From positions 1-64,000 of the forward strand of contig CACAZW010000002.1 in NCBI GenBank assembly GCA_902537055.1: 64,000 bases of DNA. The letters are read 5' to 3'. Positions 25,058-34,427 of the stretch are shown here, piece after piece. The stretch's first letter is position 1, and every line of letters begins with the position of its first letter. Source of the stretch: an uncultured Pelagibacteraceae bacterium. Lineage in GTDB: Bacteria > Pseudomonadota > Alphaproteobacteria > Pelagibacterales > Pelagibacteraceae. The notes beneath the pieces were generated by a model, which did not search any database, was not told the DNA's origin, and saw nothing but the letters and a program-made list of their open reading frames with translations. Made by a program: the position numbers and the translations under genes.

Positions 25058-27379
25058 ATGTCAGCAGACATAGATAAAAAAATTGAAAATAAGATTAAAG
25101 AGGATCTTTCTCCTACAAGAAATTTAACAGGTTTTCATTTAAAGTTAGTTGCAGGTATTGCAATAACCTGGTCTTTATTTCAGCTTTGGTATGCTTCTCC
25201 ATTTCCATTTTGGTTAAATTTTGGAATGTTTAAAGGTTTACCTGCTAGAGCAATTCATCTCGGTTTTGCACTTTTACTAGCTTTTTTAATATTTCCATAT
25301 GCAAGGGGTAAAAAAGTAAACTTTATAGATATATTCATTGCAATAATAGGTGCAGTTTGTTGTTTATATATTTATATTTTTTATGATCAATTAGTAGATA
25401 GGGGTGGAATATTACTTAAAATAAATTTTTCCAATAATTTTACTATTCCAGTAGAACTTATACTTGGAATAGTTGGAATATTAATTCTTCTTGAAGCCAC
25501 ACGTAGAGTAATAGGCATTCCATTAGTTGTTATAGCAGTTTGTTTTTTGTTATTTTCTTATTTTGGTCAATATGCGCCAGATATAATTTCTCATGGCGGA
25601 TTATCATTAAAACGGTTAGTTGGTTTTCAATGGTTTGATCAAGAGGCAATTTTTGGGATCCCAATAGGTGTTTCTGTAGATTTTATATTTCTTTTTGTTC
25701 TTTTTGGAGCACTTTTAGAAACTGCTGGAGGGGGTAAATATTTTTTAGATTTAGCTTTTGCAATGGTTGGAAAAATGCGAGGTGGTCCTGCTAAGGCAGC
25801 TATTTTAGGATCTGGTATGACAGGATTAATCTCAGGATCATCAATTGCTAATACAGTTACAACTGGAACATTTACAATTCCAATTATGAAAAAGACAGGT
25901 TTTTCCAAAGAAAAAGCGGGTGCGATCGAAGTATCTTCATCAGTTAATGGTCAAATTATGCCTCCAGTTATGGGAGCAGCAGCTTTTGTGATGGCAAGTT
26001 TTATTGGTGTTACATATTTTGAAGTTGTCAAACATGCTTTTTTACCAGCTATAATTTCCTACATTGCACTATTTTATATATCTCACCTAGAAGCACTTAA
26101 ATTAAATTTAAAAGGTATGGATGAAAACGATATTCCAAAATTAAAAAAAACATTTTTTGAAGGAATACATTTTTTAGTTCCAATATTTGTTCTCATATAT
26201 CTACTAGTTTATATGAGGCTTACAGCTTCATACTCTATTTTTTTTGCTACAATAACTTTAATTATAGTCAATCTTTTAAATAAAATTTTTAAAGAAAATA
26301 ACTTTAAGAATGCTTTAATATATTGGTATAACCAAACTGTTGTTGGTTTCGAAAAGGGTGCCTTGAATATGGTTAGTGTCGGAATAGCAATTGCAACAGC
26401 AGGTATTATAGTTGGTGCAGTTGGATCTACAGGTTTGAGCACTAATTTAATAATTGTAATCGAGTCGATTGCAAAAGATAATGTTATTATTCTTTTATTT
26501 TTAACTATTATTTTGTGTTTACTCTTGGGTATGGGTTTGCCAACTACGGCAAATTACGTTGTTGTAGCATCTCTAATGGCAACTGTTCTTGTGGATGTTG
26601 GAAATGCATCAGGGTTTATTTTTCCTTTAATTGCGGTTCATTTATTCGTATTCTATTTTGGCCTAATGGCAGATGTAACACCACCAGTTGGCTTAGCATC
26701 TTACGCAGCTGCTGCTATTTCTGGTGGAGACCCGTTAAGAACAGGAGCTCAGGCATTTTGGTATAGCCTGAGAACAGGAATACTTCCTATTGTATTCTTA
26801 TTTAACAGCGAGTTATTATTAATTGGTATTGAAAGTATATGGCATGGCTTAATGGTCATAGCAACCTCATTGATTGGGATTTTAGTATTTACTTCTGCTG
26901 CTCAGGGATGGTTTATAAATAAATTGAGATGGTATGAGATTATTATTTTTTTAATAATTTCAATATCATTATTAACTCCAGAATTTATTCTGAATAAATT
27001 TTACCCAAAATATAATTATTTAAGTATTGAAGAAATAAACAAAAAACAGTTTGATTACAATAAAGAGATAAGAATTAAAATTACTAGACTTACAGAGTAC
27101 GGCGAAAGATATAAATTATTTGTAATTGAAAAAAATAGTTTTGATGAAAATTTCAGTTTAGATGATTATGGAATGAGCTTAGTTTCAGAAGATAATAAAA
27201 CCATAATTGATACTTTAAAATGGAATGGAATTGCAAAAAAATCTGGTTTAGATATGGGAGATATTATTAATGAATTTAAAATTGAAAATCAGAATAGACC
27301 AAAAAAAGAAATAATTTATCCTATTGCTTTTATTCTTTTATCAATCTTTGGTTATTTAAATATAAGAAGAAGAATTTAG
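25058..27379 (+). CDS. TRAP transporter permease, fused 4TM/12TM (DctQM), with C-terminal soluble domain
   Basis: Fused small and large TRAP permease subunits, 773 residues. The N-terminal ~170 residues form the four-helix DctQ-like part; the DctM part holds GSSIANTVTTGTFTIPIMKK, SSVNGQIMPPVMGAAAFVMA, GMGLPTTANYVVVASLMA and FYFGLMADVTPPVGLASYAA. After the last core helices there is an extra ~110-residue segment (about 650-760) of soluble, PDZ-like character and a last helix, as in the DUF3394-type tail of TAXI-linked permeases. It is driven by an ion gradient and works with the upstream binding protein. Confidence 0.93.
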   Translation: MSADIDKKIENKIKEDLSPTRNLTGFHLKLVAGIAITWSLFQLWYASPFPFWLNFGMFKGLPARAIHLGFALLLAFLIFPYARGKKVNFIDIFIAIIGAVCCLYIYIFYDQLVDRGGILLKINFSNNFTIPVELILGIVGILILLEATRRVIGIPLVVIAVCFLLFSYFGQYAPDIISHGGLSLKRLVGFQWFDQEAIFGIPIGVSVDFIFLFVLFGALLETAGGGKYFLDLAFAMVGKMRGGPAKAAILGSGMTGLISGSSIANTVTTGTFTIPIMKKTGFSKEKAGAIEVSSSVNGQIMPPVMGAAAFVMASFIGVTYFEVVKHAFLPAIISYIALFYISHLEALKLNLKGMDENDIPKLKKTFFEGIHFLVPIFVLIYLLVYMRLTASYSIFFATITLIIVNLLNKIFKENNFKNALIYWYNQTVVGFEKGALNMVSVGIAIATAGIIVGAVGSTGLSTNLIIVIESIAKDNVIILLFLTIILCLLLGMGLPTTANYVVVASLMATVLVDVGNASGFIFPLIAVHLFVFYFGLMADVTPPVGLASYAAAAISGGDPLRTGAQAFWYSLRTGILPIVFLFNSELLLIGIESIWHGLMVIATSLIGILVFTSAAQGWFINKLRWYEIIIFLIISISLLTPEFILNKFYPKYNYLSIEEINKKQFDYNKEIRIKITRLTEYGERYKLFVIEKNSFDENFSLDDYGMSLVSEDNKTIIDTLKWNGIAKKSGLDMGDIINEFKIENQNRPKKEIIYPIAFILLSIFGYLNIRRRI

Positions 27380-27795
27380 CTTAGACCTGCATGGGGTAAC
27401 TTACGTTGAAGTATTTTCCAAATACCTGTAGCAGATGCAATTATTTTACCTTTACATTCTAAATAACACTCTAAAAAAACCATGCTTTTTGTTTTTTTTT
27501 TAATTTTTACATATCCAAAAATTTCATCACCAATAGTTGAAGGTCCGATAAAGTTAATATTAAGCGTTATAGTTACACAAGGCTGATTACCCGAAATTCT
27601 ATGGGCGCCAGATCCACATCCGGTATCTATAATTGATGCTATATACCCTCCATGTGTTATGCCAGCTCTGTTAAGATGGTTTTTTTTTATTTTAGTTTTA
27701 AATTCATATTTAGTTTTTGAGATATCTCTTAGTAGCAAACCACCATTGTGTCTCATGAAACCTTTTTTAACGCTAATTTGTTTAAATTTTTTCAT
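27376..27795 (-). CDS. PaaI-like hotdog-fold thioesterase
   Basis: 139-residue hotdog protein. The segment LNRAGITHGGYIASIIDTGCG is the family's substrate helix with HGG motif and the catalytic Asp; VTITLNINFIGPS forms the long beta strand. Such enzymes hydrolyse aryl- or acyl-CoA esters. It converges on the TRAP permease (4-nt overlap) and its ATG overlaps a small hydrophobic ORF by TAATG. Substrate unknown. Confidence 0.87.
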   Translation of the reverse strand: MKKFKQISVKKGFMRHNGGLLLRDISKTKYEFKTKIKKNHLNRAGITHGGYIASIIDTGCGSGAHRISGNQPCVTITLNINFIGPSTIGDEIFGYVKIKKKTKSMVFLECYLECKGKIIASATGIWKILQRKLPHAGLS

Positions 27796-27878
27796 TAAAT
27801 TATTAAAGTTATTAAAAATAATATTATTAACACTATTACAAAAAAATAAATTACAGATTTTTGCAAAGATATTTTCAT
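27795..27878 (-). CDS. Putative 27-residue single-helix membrane peptide
   Basis: Reverse strand from ATG 27878: MKISLQKSVIYFFVIVLIIL followed by FLITLII. One hydrophobic helix after a short basic start. It is preceded by a good AAGGA ribosome-binding site at 5-nt spacing, its TAA overlaps the thioesterase ATG (TAATG), and it begins 14 nt after the 3' end of tRNA-Arg. It could be a real small membrane protein or a translated leader coupling the thioesterase. AT-rich sequence easily gives such ORFs, so this is uncertain. Confidence 0.42.
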   Translation of the reverse strand: MKISLQKSVIYFFVIVLIILFLITLII

Positions 27879-27891
27879 TTTTCCTTCTTTT

Positions 27892-27968
27892 TGGTGCGCC
27901 TGCTAGGAGTCGAACCCAGAGCCTCCTGGTCCGTAGCCAAGCGCTCTATCCAATTGAGCTACAGGCGC
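27892..27968 (-). tRNA. tRNA-Arg (anticodon ACG)
   Basis: 77 nt including encoded CCA. Acceptor GCGCCTG pairs with CAGGCGC; D-loop AGCTCAATTGGATAGAGC, anticodon stem CTTGG/CCAGG around CTACGGA giving ACG (inosine-modified for CGN codons), and GTTCGACTC T-loop. Leftward, upstream of the small hydrophobic ORF and thioesterase. Confidence 0.96.
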
Positions 27969-28064
27969 TAAATTTAATCTATTCTTTTAACATTTATTAT
28001 TAATTTTACTAAATTTTAATAATGGTCAAAAATATACATCTATTAAAAGTAAATAATATATATA

Positions 28065-28070
28065 TATACA
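28065..28070 (+). promoter_or_regulatory. Possible -10 box of aceE
   Basis: TATACA ends 9 nt before the aceE ATG at 28080, within a TATATA-rich run. No convincing -35 box lies at 16-18 nt. The intervening AGTAGCGAA has no Shine-Dalgarno element. If used, the aceE mRNA would be leaderless or nearly so, like rpsT. Confidence 0.35.
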
Positions 28071-28079
28071 AGTAGCGAA

Positions 28080-31000
28080 ATGAGTGAAAAATTACTAGTT
28101 CCAGATATTGGAGATTTTGAAGAGGTAGAAATCATAGAAATTCTTGTAAAAGAAGGAGATAAAATCTCTAAAAATGACCCTGTAATAACTTTAGAAAGTG
28201 ATAAATCAAGTGTTGAAGTACCATCTGCTTTTGAGGGTGTTGTTGATAGTATTAACATAAAGATTGGTGATAAAGTTTCTAAAGGAGATTTGATACTGAC
28301 ATTTTCCTCTGAGAATGGAACTCAGCAAAAACAAGAAACTATTGAAAAGATACCACCCGCAACGGAAAAAATAATTGGGGAAGCAGAAAATTCTAATGGA
28401 TATAATAATTCTGAATTAGATACGAGTGCACATAAAGGGATCAAAGTAGAAAATACACAATTAGAAGAACACAATGAGAGATTAGAAATAGTTGAAAATA
28501 ATAATGATATTGATCCTCAAGAGACAAAAGAATGGTTAGAATCTTTATCTGCTGTAGTACATTCCGAAGGACCTGAGAGAGCTCATTTTTTAATTAAACA
28601 ATTAATTGATCAGGCATATAAAGAGGGATCAAATATACCCTATACACAAAATACACCATACATAAATACTATACCAGCAGAAGAAGAGATAAAATCTCCA
28701 GGCGATCAAAATATCGAAAGAAAAATCAGAGCACTAATTCGATGGAATTCAGCAGTGATGGTTGTCAGAGCAAACATGAGAGATCCTTCATTAGGAGGTC
28801 ACATTGGAACATTTGCATCAGCAGCAACTCTTTATGATATAGGAATGAACCATTTTTGGAGGGCTAAAAGCAATCAATTTGGTGGAGATTTAATTTATTT
28901 CCAAGGACATTCAGCACCAGGAATTTACGCTAGAGCTTTTTTAGAAGGAAGACTTGACGAGAAGCAATTAGATAGATTCAGACAGGAAGTTTACCCAGGA
29001 GGTTTGTCATCTTATCCTCATCCATGGCTGATGCCTAAGTTTTGGCAGTTTCCAACTGTTTCCATGGGTCTTGGACCAATGATGGCAACTTATCAGGCAA
29101 GATTCATGAAATATCTTATTAATAGAAAATTAATAAAAGATGAGAATAGGAAAGTTTGGTCTTTCTTAGGAGATGGTGAAATAGATGAGCCAGAAGCTCT
29201 AGGATCTATTGGTTTAGCATCAAGAGAAAAGTTAGATAACTTGATTTATGTTGTGAACTGCAACCTTCAAAGATTAGATGGTCCAGTAAGAGGCAATGGT
29301 AAAATTATTCAAGAATTAGAAGGAATTTTTAGAGGAGCTGGTTGGAATGTAATAAAAGTTATTTGGGGATCTTATTGGGATCCTTTACTTGCAAATGATA
29401 AATCAGGTTTACTTGTAAAGAGAATGAACGAAGCAGTTGATGGAGAATACCAAGCCTTTAAAGCAAAAGGTGGTTTATACGTTAGAGATAATTTCTTTGG
29501 GAAATATCCTGAACTTAAAAATCTAGTTGCAAGTTATACAGATAGCGATATTTGGAAATTAAATAGAGGTGGTCATGACCCACATAAAGTTTATGCTGCT
29601 TATCATAAAGCTGTTAATACTAAAGACAGACCAACAGTCATATTAGCTAAAACAATTAAAGGATACGGTATGGGAAAATCTGGTGAAAGTATAAATACAA
29701 CCCACCAGCAAAAAAAATTAGGTGTAGATGATTTATTATACTATAGAGATAGATTTGATGTTCCATTAACAGATGATCAAGTCAAAAATATAGAATATTT
29801 TAGACCTGATGAAAATTCAGAGGAAATAAAATACTTAAAAAAAAGAAGATTGGCTTTAGGAGGATTTATTCCTGAGAGATCATCTTTTTCGAAACCAATC
29901 AAAACACCAAGTAATGATATTTTTGACTTTATGAAAAAATCAACTGGTGAAAAAGAAATGTCAACTACTATGGCACTTGTTAGGATGTTGACGAATTTGC
30001 TAAGAGATAAAAACGTTGCTCCAAGACTTGTTCCCATAATACCGGATGAAGCAAGAACATTTGGTATGGAAGGTTTTTTTCAAAAAATAGGTATATATGC
30101 GCATGAAGGTCAAAAATATGAGCCAGAGGACTCAGCTCAATTAAGCTCTTACAAGGAAGAGAAAAGTGGTCAGGTTTTAGAGGAAGGAATAAATGAAGCT
30201 GGATCCATGGCATCATGGATAGCTGCAGGAACATCGTATTCAAATCACGATATAGAAATGATACCAATTTATCTTTTTTACTCTATGTTTGGTTTTCAAA
30301 GAACTGGGGATTTTGCTTGGGCGGCTGGAGATAGTCAAACAAGAGGATTTCTAATTGGAGCTACAGCTGGAAGAACAACTTTGGCTGGAGAAGGTCTTCA
30401 ACACCAAGATGGTCACAGTCATTTACTAGCATCAACAATTCCAAATTGTGTTTCTTATGATCCTACCTTTCATTATGAATTAGCTACAATTTTTAAAGAA
30501 GGTTTAAGAAGAATGCATGAAAAACATGAAAATATTTTTTATTACATTACAACAATGAATGAAAATTATTCTCATCCAGAGATGCCCAAAGATTGTGAAG
30601 AAGGCATATTAAAAGGAATGTATAAAATAAAAGATTTCAGTAAGAATAAAAAAAATAAGATTCAATTATTGGGTTCAGGAACAATTTTAAGAGAGATGAT
30701 GGATGCAGCAGAAATTTTACAAAATGAATATCAAGTAGATAGTGAAGTGTGGAGTGTTACCAGTTTTAATGAGTTAAGAAGAGATGGACTAGAAGCAGAA
30801 AGGTACAACTTGCTTAATCCGGGAGGAGAGAAAAAAATCTCTTACGTTGAAAAATGCCTTGGAAAAACTGAAGGTCCTATTTTAGCAGCTTCAGATTACA
30901 TGAGAATGAATTCTGACCAAATTAGACCTTACATAAATAAAAGTTTCTATTCATTGGGCACAGATGGATTTGGTAGAAGTGACACAAGAAAAAATCTAAG

Positions 31001-31148
31001 AAAATTTTTTGAAGTTGATAAAGAACATATAGTTGCATATGGCTTAAGTATTTTATCTAATGAACAATTAATTGCTTCTAAACATGCGGTAGATGCAATT
31101 AAAAAATATAAAATTGATAAAGATAAGCCTATGCCTACAAAATTATAA
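28080..31148 (+). CDS. aceE: Pyruvate dehydrogenase E1 (homodimeric AceE type) with N-terminal lipoyl domain
   Basis: Thiamine-diphosphate E1 that decarboxylates pyruvate. 1022 residues. Residues 1-~77 are a complete lipoyl domain (LLVPDIGDFEEVEIIEILV, lipoyl lysine K42 in ESDKSSVE), then a ~75-residue acidic linker, then the AceE body: NIERKIRALIRWNSAVMVVRAN, GGHIGTFASAATLYD, the diphosphate motif GDGEIDEPEALGS and YHYELATIF-like C-terminal half. E. coli AceE (about 887 aa) has no lipoyl domain; here it is a fusion. It is followed by aceF with a 1-nt overlap. Confidence 0.93.
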   Translation: MSEKLLVPDIGDFEEVEIIEILVKEGDKISKNDPVITLESDKSSVEVPSAFEGVVDSINIKIGDKVSKGDLILTFSSENGTQQKQETIEKIPPATEKIIGEAENSNGYNNSELDTSAHKGIKVENTQLEEHNERLEIVENNNDIDPQETKEWLESLSAVVHSEGPERAHFLIKQLIDQAYKEGSNIPYTQNTPYINTIPAEEEIKSPGDQNIERKIRALIRWNSAVMVVRANMRDPSLGGHIGTFASAATLYDIGMNHFWRAKSNQFGGDLIYFQGHSAPGIYARAFLEGRLDEKQLDRFRQEVYPGGLSSYPHPWLMPKFWQFPTVSMGLGPMMATYQARFMKYLINRKLIKDENRKVWSFLGDGEIDEPEALGSIGLASREKLDNLIYVVNCNLQRLDGPVRGNGKIIQELEGIFRGAGWNVIKVIWGSYWDPLLANDKSGLLVKRMNEAVDGEYQAFKAKGGLYVRDNFFGKYPELKNLVASYTDSDIWKLNRGGHDPHKVYAAYHKAVNTKDRPTVILAKTIKGYGMGKSGESINTTHQQKKLGVDDLLYYRDRFDVPLTDDQVKNIEYFRPDENSEEIKYLKKRRLALGGFIPERSSFSKPIKTPSNDIFDFMKKSTGEKEMSTTMALVRMLTNLLRDKNVAPRLVPIIPDEARTFGMEGFFQKIGIYAHEGQKYEPEDSAQLSSYKEEKSGQVLEEGINEAGSMASWIAAGTSYSNHDIEMIPIYLFYSMFGFQRTGDFAWAAGDSQTRGFLIGATAGRTTLAGEGLQHQDGHSHLLASTIPNCVSYDPTFHYELATIFKEGLRRMHEKHENIFYYITTMNENYSHPEMPKDCEEGILKGMYKIKDFSKNKKNKIQLLGSGTILREMMDAAEILQNEYQVDSEVWSVTSFNELRRDGLEAERYNLLNPGGEKKISYVEKCLGKTEGPILAASDYMRMNSDQIRPYINKSFYSLGTDGFGRSDTRKNLRKFFEVDKEHIVAYGLSILSNEQLIASKHAVDAIKKYKIDKDKPMPTKL

Positions 31149-32431
31149 TGAGCGAGAAAGAAGTATTAGTTCCTAACATTGGTGATTTTAAAGATGTTGA
31201 AGTAATTGAGGTATTAATAGAGGCAGGATCAAATATTAATAAAGATGATCCGATAATTACAATAGAAAGCGATAAATCAAGTGTTGAGATCCCAAGCCCA
31301 TACTCAGGTAGTGTTAAAAAAGTTAATTTAAAAGTTGGTGATAAGGTTTCAGAGGGATCTTCAATATTAATAATTGGTTCTGAAGAACAAAAACCAGATG
31401 TTCAAATCGAAGAAGAGATGAAAGAGGTTAAAAAAGAAACTATTATACAAAAACCTCTTGAAACAGTAATTTCAAAACCAAAAGAAATATTACAAAATAA
31501 TAGAGTTAGTGTTTTCAAATCAAGTAAAGCGCTTGCTAGCCCAAAAACTAGAAAATTTGCAAGAGAACTTGGTGTTGATATTAATAATGTTATTGGATCA
31601 CAAAGATTAGGAAGAATTATAGAAGAGGATATAAAAAAATTCGTATCTTCTAATTTTAATAAACCTCAAGAAGAAAAGAAGGCTCCATCTATAAAGCCCT
31701 CAGAATATGATCACGCTGATTTTGGAGATGTAGAAATTCAAGATATACCAAGAATTAAAAGAATTGCTGCTCCACATTTATCAAATTCTTGGCAAACAAT
31801 ACCGCATGTTACTAGTTGTGATGAAGCAGATATTACGGAGTTAGAAGAATTTAGACGAAATTTGACTGATACTTTTACTGGAGAAAAAAAGAAAATTACT
31901 CCATTGGCATTTATTATAAAGGCAGTTGTGGAAGCTTTGAAAGTTTTTCCAAGATTTAATAGTTCTATTGACAATATTGAAAATGGAAAAATAACATTAA
32001 AAAAATACTTCCATGTAGGAATTGCAGTTGATACTCCCAATGGTTTAATGGTGCCAAAAATAAGAAATGCTAATCAAAAGAATATTGACCAAATAAGCAA
32101 GGATCTAAAAAAAGTTAGTGATGATTGCCGAAATTTGAAGATAGATAAAAAAGAGTTTTATGGGGGATCCATAACTATAACAAGCCTAGGTGGCATTGGA
32201 GGAACTTATTTTACTCCTATAATAAATTATCCTGAGGTAGCTATTTTAGGAATTGGTAGGACTTATATTAAACCCGTATTTATTGATGGACAATTTAAAC
32301 CTAGAACAATGTTGCCTTTATCTCTCTCTTACGATCATAGAATTATTGACGGTGCTGAGGGCTCAAGATTTAATAATGAAATAAAAAATAACCTTGGTAA
32401 AAACTTTGCCTACAAATTAGCTAAGCAATGA
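31148..32431 (+). CDS. aceF: Pyruvate dehydrogenase E2, dihydrolipoamide acetyltransferase
   Basis: Core of the pyruvate dehydrogenase complex, transfers acetyl to CoA. 427 residues: one lipoyl domain (1-~78, lipoyl lysine K43 in ESDKSSVE) nearly identical in pattern to that on E1, a linker, the E1/E3-binding domain (ASPKTRKFARELGVDINNV, near 131-165), and the catalytic domain ending SLSYDHRIIDGAEG with the HxxxDG active site. Coupled to aceE (TAATG) and to the next dioxygenase gene (ATGA). The E3 gene lpd is not in the window. Confidence 0.94.
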   Translation: MSEKEVLVPNIGDFKDVEVIEVLIEAGSNINKDDPIITIESDKSSVEIPSPYSGSVKKVNLKVGDKVSEGSSILIIGSEEQKPDVQIEEEMKEVKKETIIQKPLETVISKPKEILQNNRVSVFKSSKALASPKTRKFARELGVDINNVIGSQRLGRIIEEDIKKFVSSNFNKPQEEKKAPSIKPSEYDHADFGDVEIQDIPRIKRIAAPHLSNSWQTIPHVTSCDEADITELEEFRRNLTDTFTGEKKKITPLAFIIKAVVEALKVFPRFNSSIDNIENGKITLKKYFHVGIAVDTPNGLMVPKIRNANQKNIDQISKDLKKVSDDCRNLKIDKKEFYGGSITITSLGGIGGTYFTPIINYPEVAILGIGRTYIKPVFIDGQFKPRTMLPLSLSYDHRIIDGAEGSRFNNEIKNNLGKNFAYKLAKQ

Positions 32432-33525
32432 TTAAAAATTTTAAACTTTTAAATAATAAAACTGTATTTTACTTTAATGACAATAAGTTTGAAACATTTC
32501 CTAATATTTGGTTAAGAGATCATATTAAAAATGAAGAAAACTGGGATTTTAAAACCAATCAAAGAAAAACTTATACCGCAAATTTAGACATTAATATCAA
32601 AGCAAAAAAAGCAAAATTATTAAAAAAAGGGAAATTCATTGAAATATTATGGTCTGATGAAAATAAACCAACCAAATATTCATATGAATTTTTAAAAAAA
32701 AATTCTTTAAAAAAAGAAGAAACTAAAAGTGATACTCAATTTTGGAAAGATAAAGACGTAAAAAATCAAATTTTCATTAACTATAAGCAATTACAAACTA
32801 AAGTTGGATTTAAAAATTTATTAAAAAAAATCCACATATATGGTTTTGCAGTCGTAAGAAATTGCTCAAAGAATTTGAACTCTGTTGAATATATAGCTAA
32901 AAAAATAGGTTATGTCAGAAATTCAATTTTTGGAGGATTGTGGACTTTTGAATCAAATAATAAAAAAGCTGATAGTGCATATTCAAACCAAGAACTGAGA
33001 CCACATACAGACTCTACATATAGTAATGATGCTCCGGGTTTACAATTACTGCTTTGTTGTAAGTATGATGCTAAAGGTGGAGATTCTATAATGGTAGATG
33101 GATTTAAATTGGCAAATGAAATCAAACAAAAATATAAAAAACATTTTAAAACTTTAACAACTACAAAAGTTAAAGGTTCTTATATTGGTGATAGTGTTCG
33201 CCTTGAAGCAAAAAGACCAATAATAAAATTAAATGAAAAAAATAACTTTGATCAAATTAGTTTTAACAATTATGATAGAGCACCTTTTAGAGAAACTAAT
33301 CAGAAAACAATTAATTTTTATAAAGCAATTAAAGTATTTGATACGATGGCAAACCAAAAGCAATATCAGTGGAGGCATATTTTAAAACCTGGTGAATTAC
33401 TAATTTTTAATAATTGGAGAGTAATGCATGGTAGAGGTGCATTTTCAGGTATAAGAAAAATGGCTGGTTGCTATATCAATAAAGAAGATTTTGATAGCTG
33501 TTGTAGAATGAATAATATTATCTAA
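32428..33525 (+). CDS. Gamma-butyrobetaine hydroxylase-like 2-oxoglutarate/Fe(II) dioxygenase (TauD/TfdA family)
   Basis: 365 residues. The N-terminal ~90 residues have the BBOX-type zinc-domain-like start (FPNIWLRDHIKNEENWDF), though the usual Cys ligands are not evident. The catalytic domain has the iron triad His193 and Asp195 (PHTDSTY) and His334 (VMHGRGAF) with the Arg for 2-oxoglutarate binding downstream. Such enzymes hydroxylate gamma-butyrobetaine or trimethyllysine; the exact substrate is not known here. It overlaps aceF by 4 nt, so it is expressed with pyruvate dehydrogenase. Confidence 0.82.
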   Translation: MIKNFKLLNNKTVFYFNDNKFETFPNIWLRDHIKNEENWDFKTNQRKTYTANLDINIKAKKAKLLKKGKFIEILWSDENKPTKYSYEFLKKNSLKKEETKSDTQFWKDKDVKNQIFINYKQLQTKVGFKNLLKKIHIYGFAVVRNCSKNLNSVEYIAKKIGYVRNSIFGGLWTFESNNKKADSAYSNQELRPHTDSTYSNDAPGLQLLLCCKYDAKGGDSIMVDGFKLANEIKQKYKKHFKTLTTTKVKGSYIGDSVRLEAKRPIIKLNEKNNFDQISFNNYDRAPFRETNQKTINFYKAIKVFDTMANQKQYQWRHILKPGELLIFNNWRVMHGRGAFSGIRKMAGCYINKEDFDSCCRMNNII

Positions 33526-33539
33526 ATTTAATTAAATTA

Positions 33540-34427
33540 ATGTCCAAAACTACATCGCTAATATGCGCTTTGATAACAACATTTATTTGGGGTACTGCTT
33601 TCATTGCTCAAGACACAGGTATGGACAATATTGGTCCATTAACATTCAATGCATCTAGATTTTTTGTTGGTTTTCTTACAGTCCTACCCATTGCTTTAAT
33701 TTTAGAAAGAAAAAAAATTAATTATGAAATCAATTCTAATAAAAAATTATTTTTAAAATATTTATTTTTAATGGGTATATCATTATTTTTGGGCACCTAC
33801 TTGCAGCAAGCCGCATTACAATACACGAATATAGCTAATGCAGCTTTTTTTACAGTTTTTTACGTTCCATTAGTTCCAATTTTATTATTTTTTATTTATT
33901 CTATTAAAGTCCATTGGAGTCTTTGGCCTTCAATAGGTTTATGTATAATAGGTGTTTACCTATTAAGTGATTTTTCAAACTCAGAAATTATGATAGGTGA
34001 TGCTTTAGTTATTCTGTGCTCACTATTCTGGGCATTACATATAATTTTTGCTGGAAAATTTATGGAGAAATTTAATATACCGATTTTTTATGCAGCATTA
34101 CAAGCAGCTCTTGTTTTTGGTTTATCTATTCTATTTGCTTTTATTTTAGAGGAAGTAGTTATTACAAAAATTTTAACTGAATACAGTTCAATATTATATG
34201 CAGGAGTATTATCTGGAGGAATTGCATTTACTTTACAAATGTTTGCACAAAAAAACATTGAAGAAGCTCCTGCGGCAATAATTTACTCCCTTGAAGGTGT
34301 CTTTGCAACAATTGCTGGATGGATTATTTTAAGTCAAGTTCTTAACATAAATAATATTATAGGATGCATATTAATTCTTATTGCTGTAATATTTTCTCAA
34401 GTTGCTCCAACTTCAAAAAAATTATAA
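33540..34427 (+). CDS. EamA-family (DMT superfamily) transporter
   Basis: 295-residue inner-membrane protein with ten predicted helices in two EamA repeats: TTFIWGTAFIAQDTGM opens the first and LVILCSLFWALHIIFAGKFM the second, with SLEGVFATIAGWIIL near the end. Usual role is export of amino acids or other metabolites. It follows the dioxygenase by 14 nt, likely same transcript, and converges on uppP (6-nt overlap). Substrate unknown. Confidence 0.87.
   Translation: MSKTTSLICALITTFIWGTAFIAQDTGMDNIGPLTFNASRFFVGFLTVLPIALILERKKINYEINSNKKLFLKYLFLMGISLFLGTYLQQAALQYTNIANAAFFTVFYVPLVPILLFFIYSIKVHWSLWPSIGLCIIGVYLLSDFSNSEIMIGDALVILCSLFWALHIIFAGKFMEKFNIPIFYAALQAALVFGLSILFAFILEEVVITKILTEYSSILYAGVLSGGIAFTLQMFAQKNIEEAPAAIIYSLEGVFATIAGWIILSQVLNINNIIGCILILIAVIFSQVAPTSKKL

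Noticed and set aside
26515..26766. Forward 83-codon frame inside the TRAP permease
   Set aside because: Out-of-frame overlap with a well-conserved membrane domain; Cys/Ser/Trp-rich nonsense translation.
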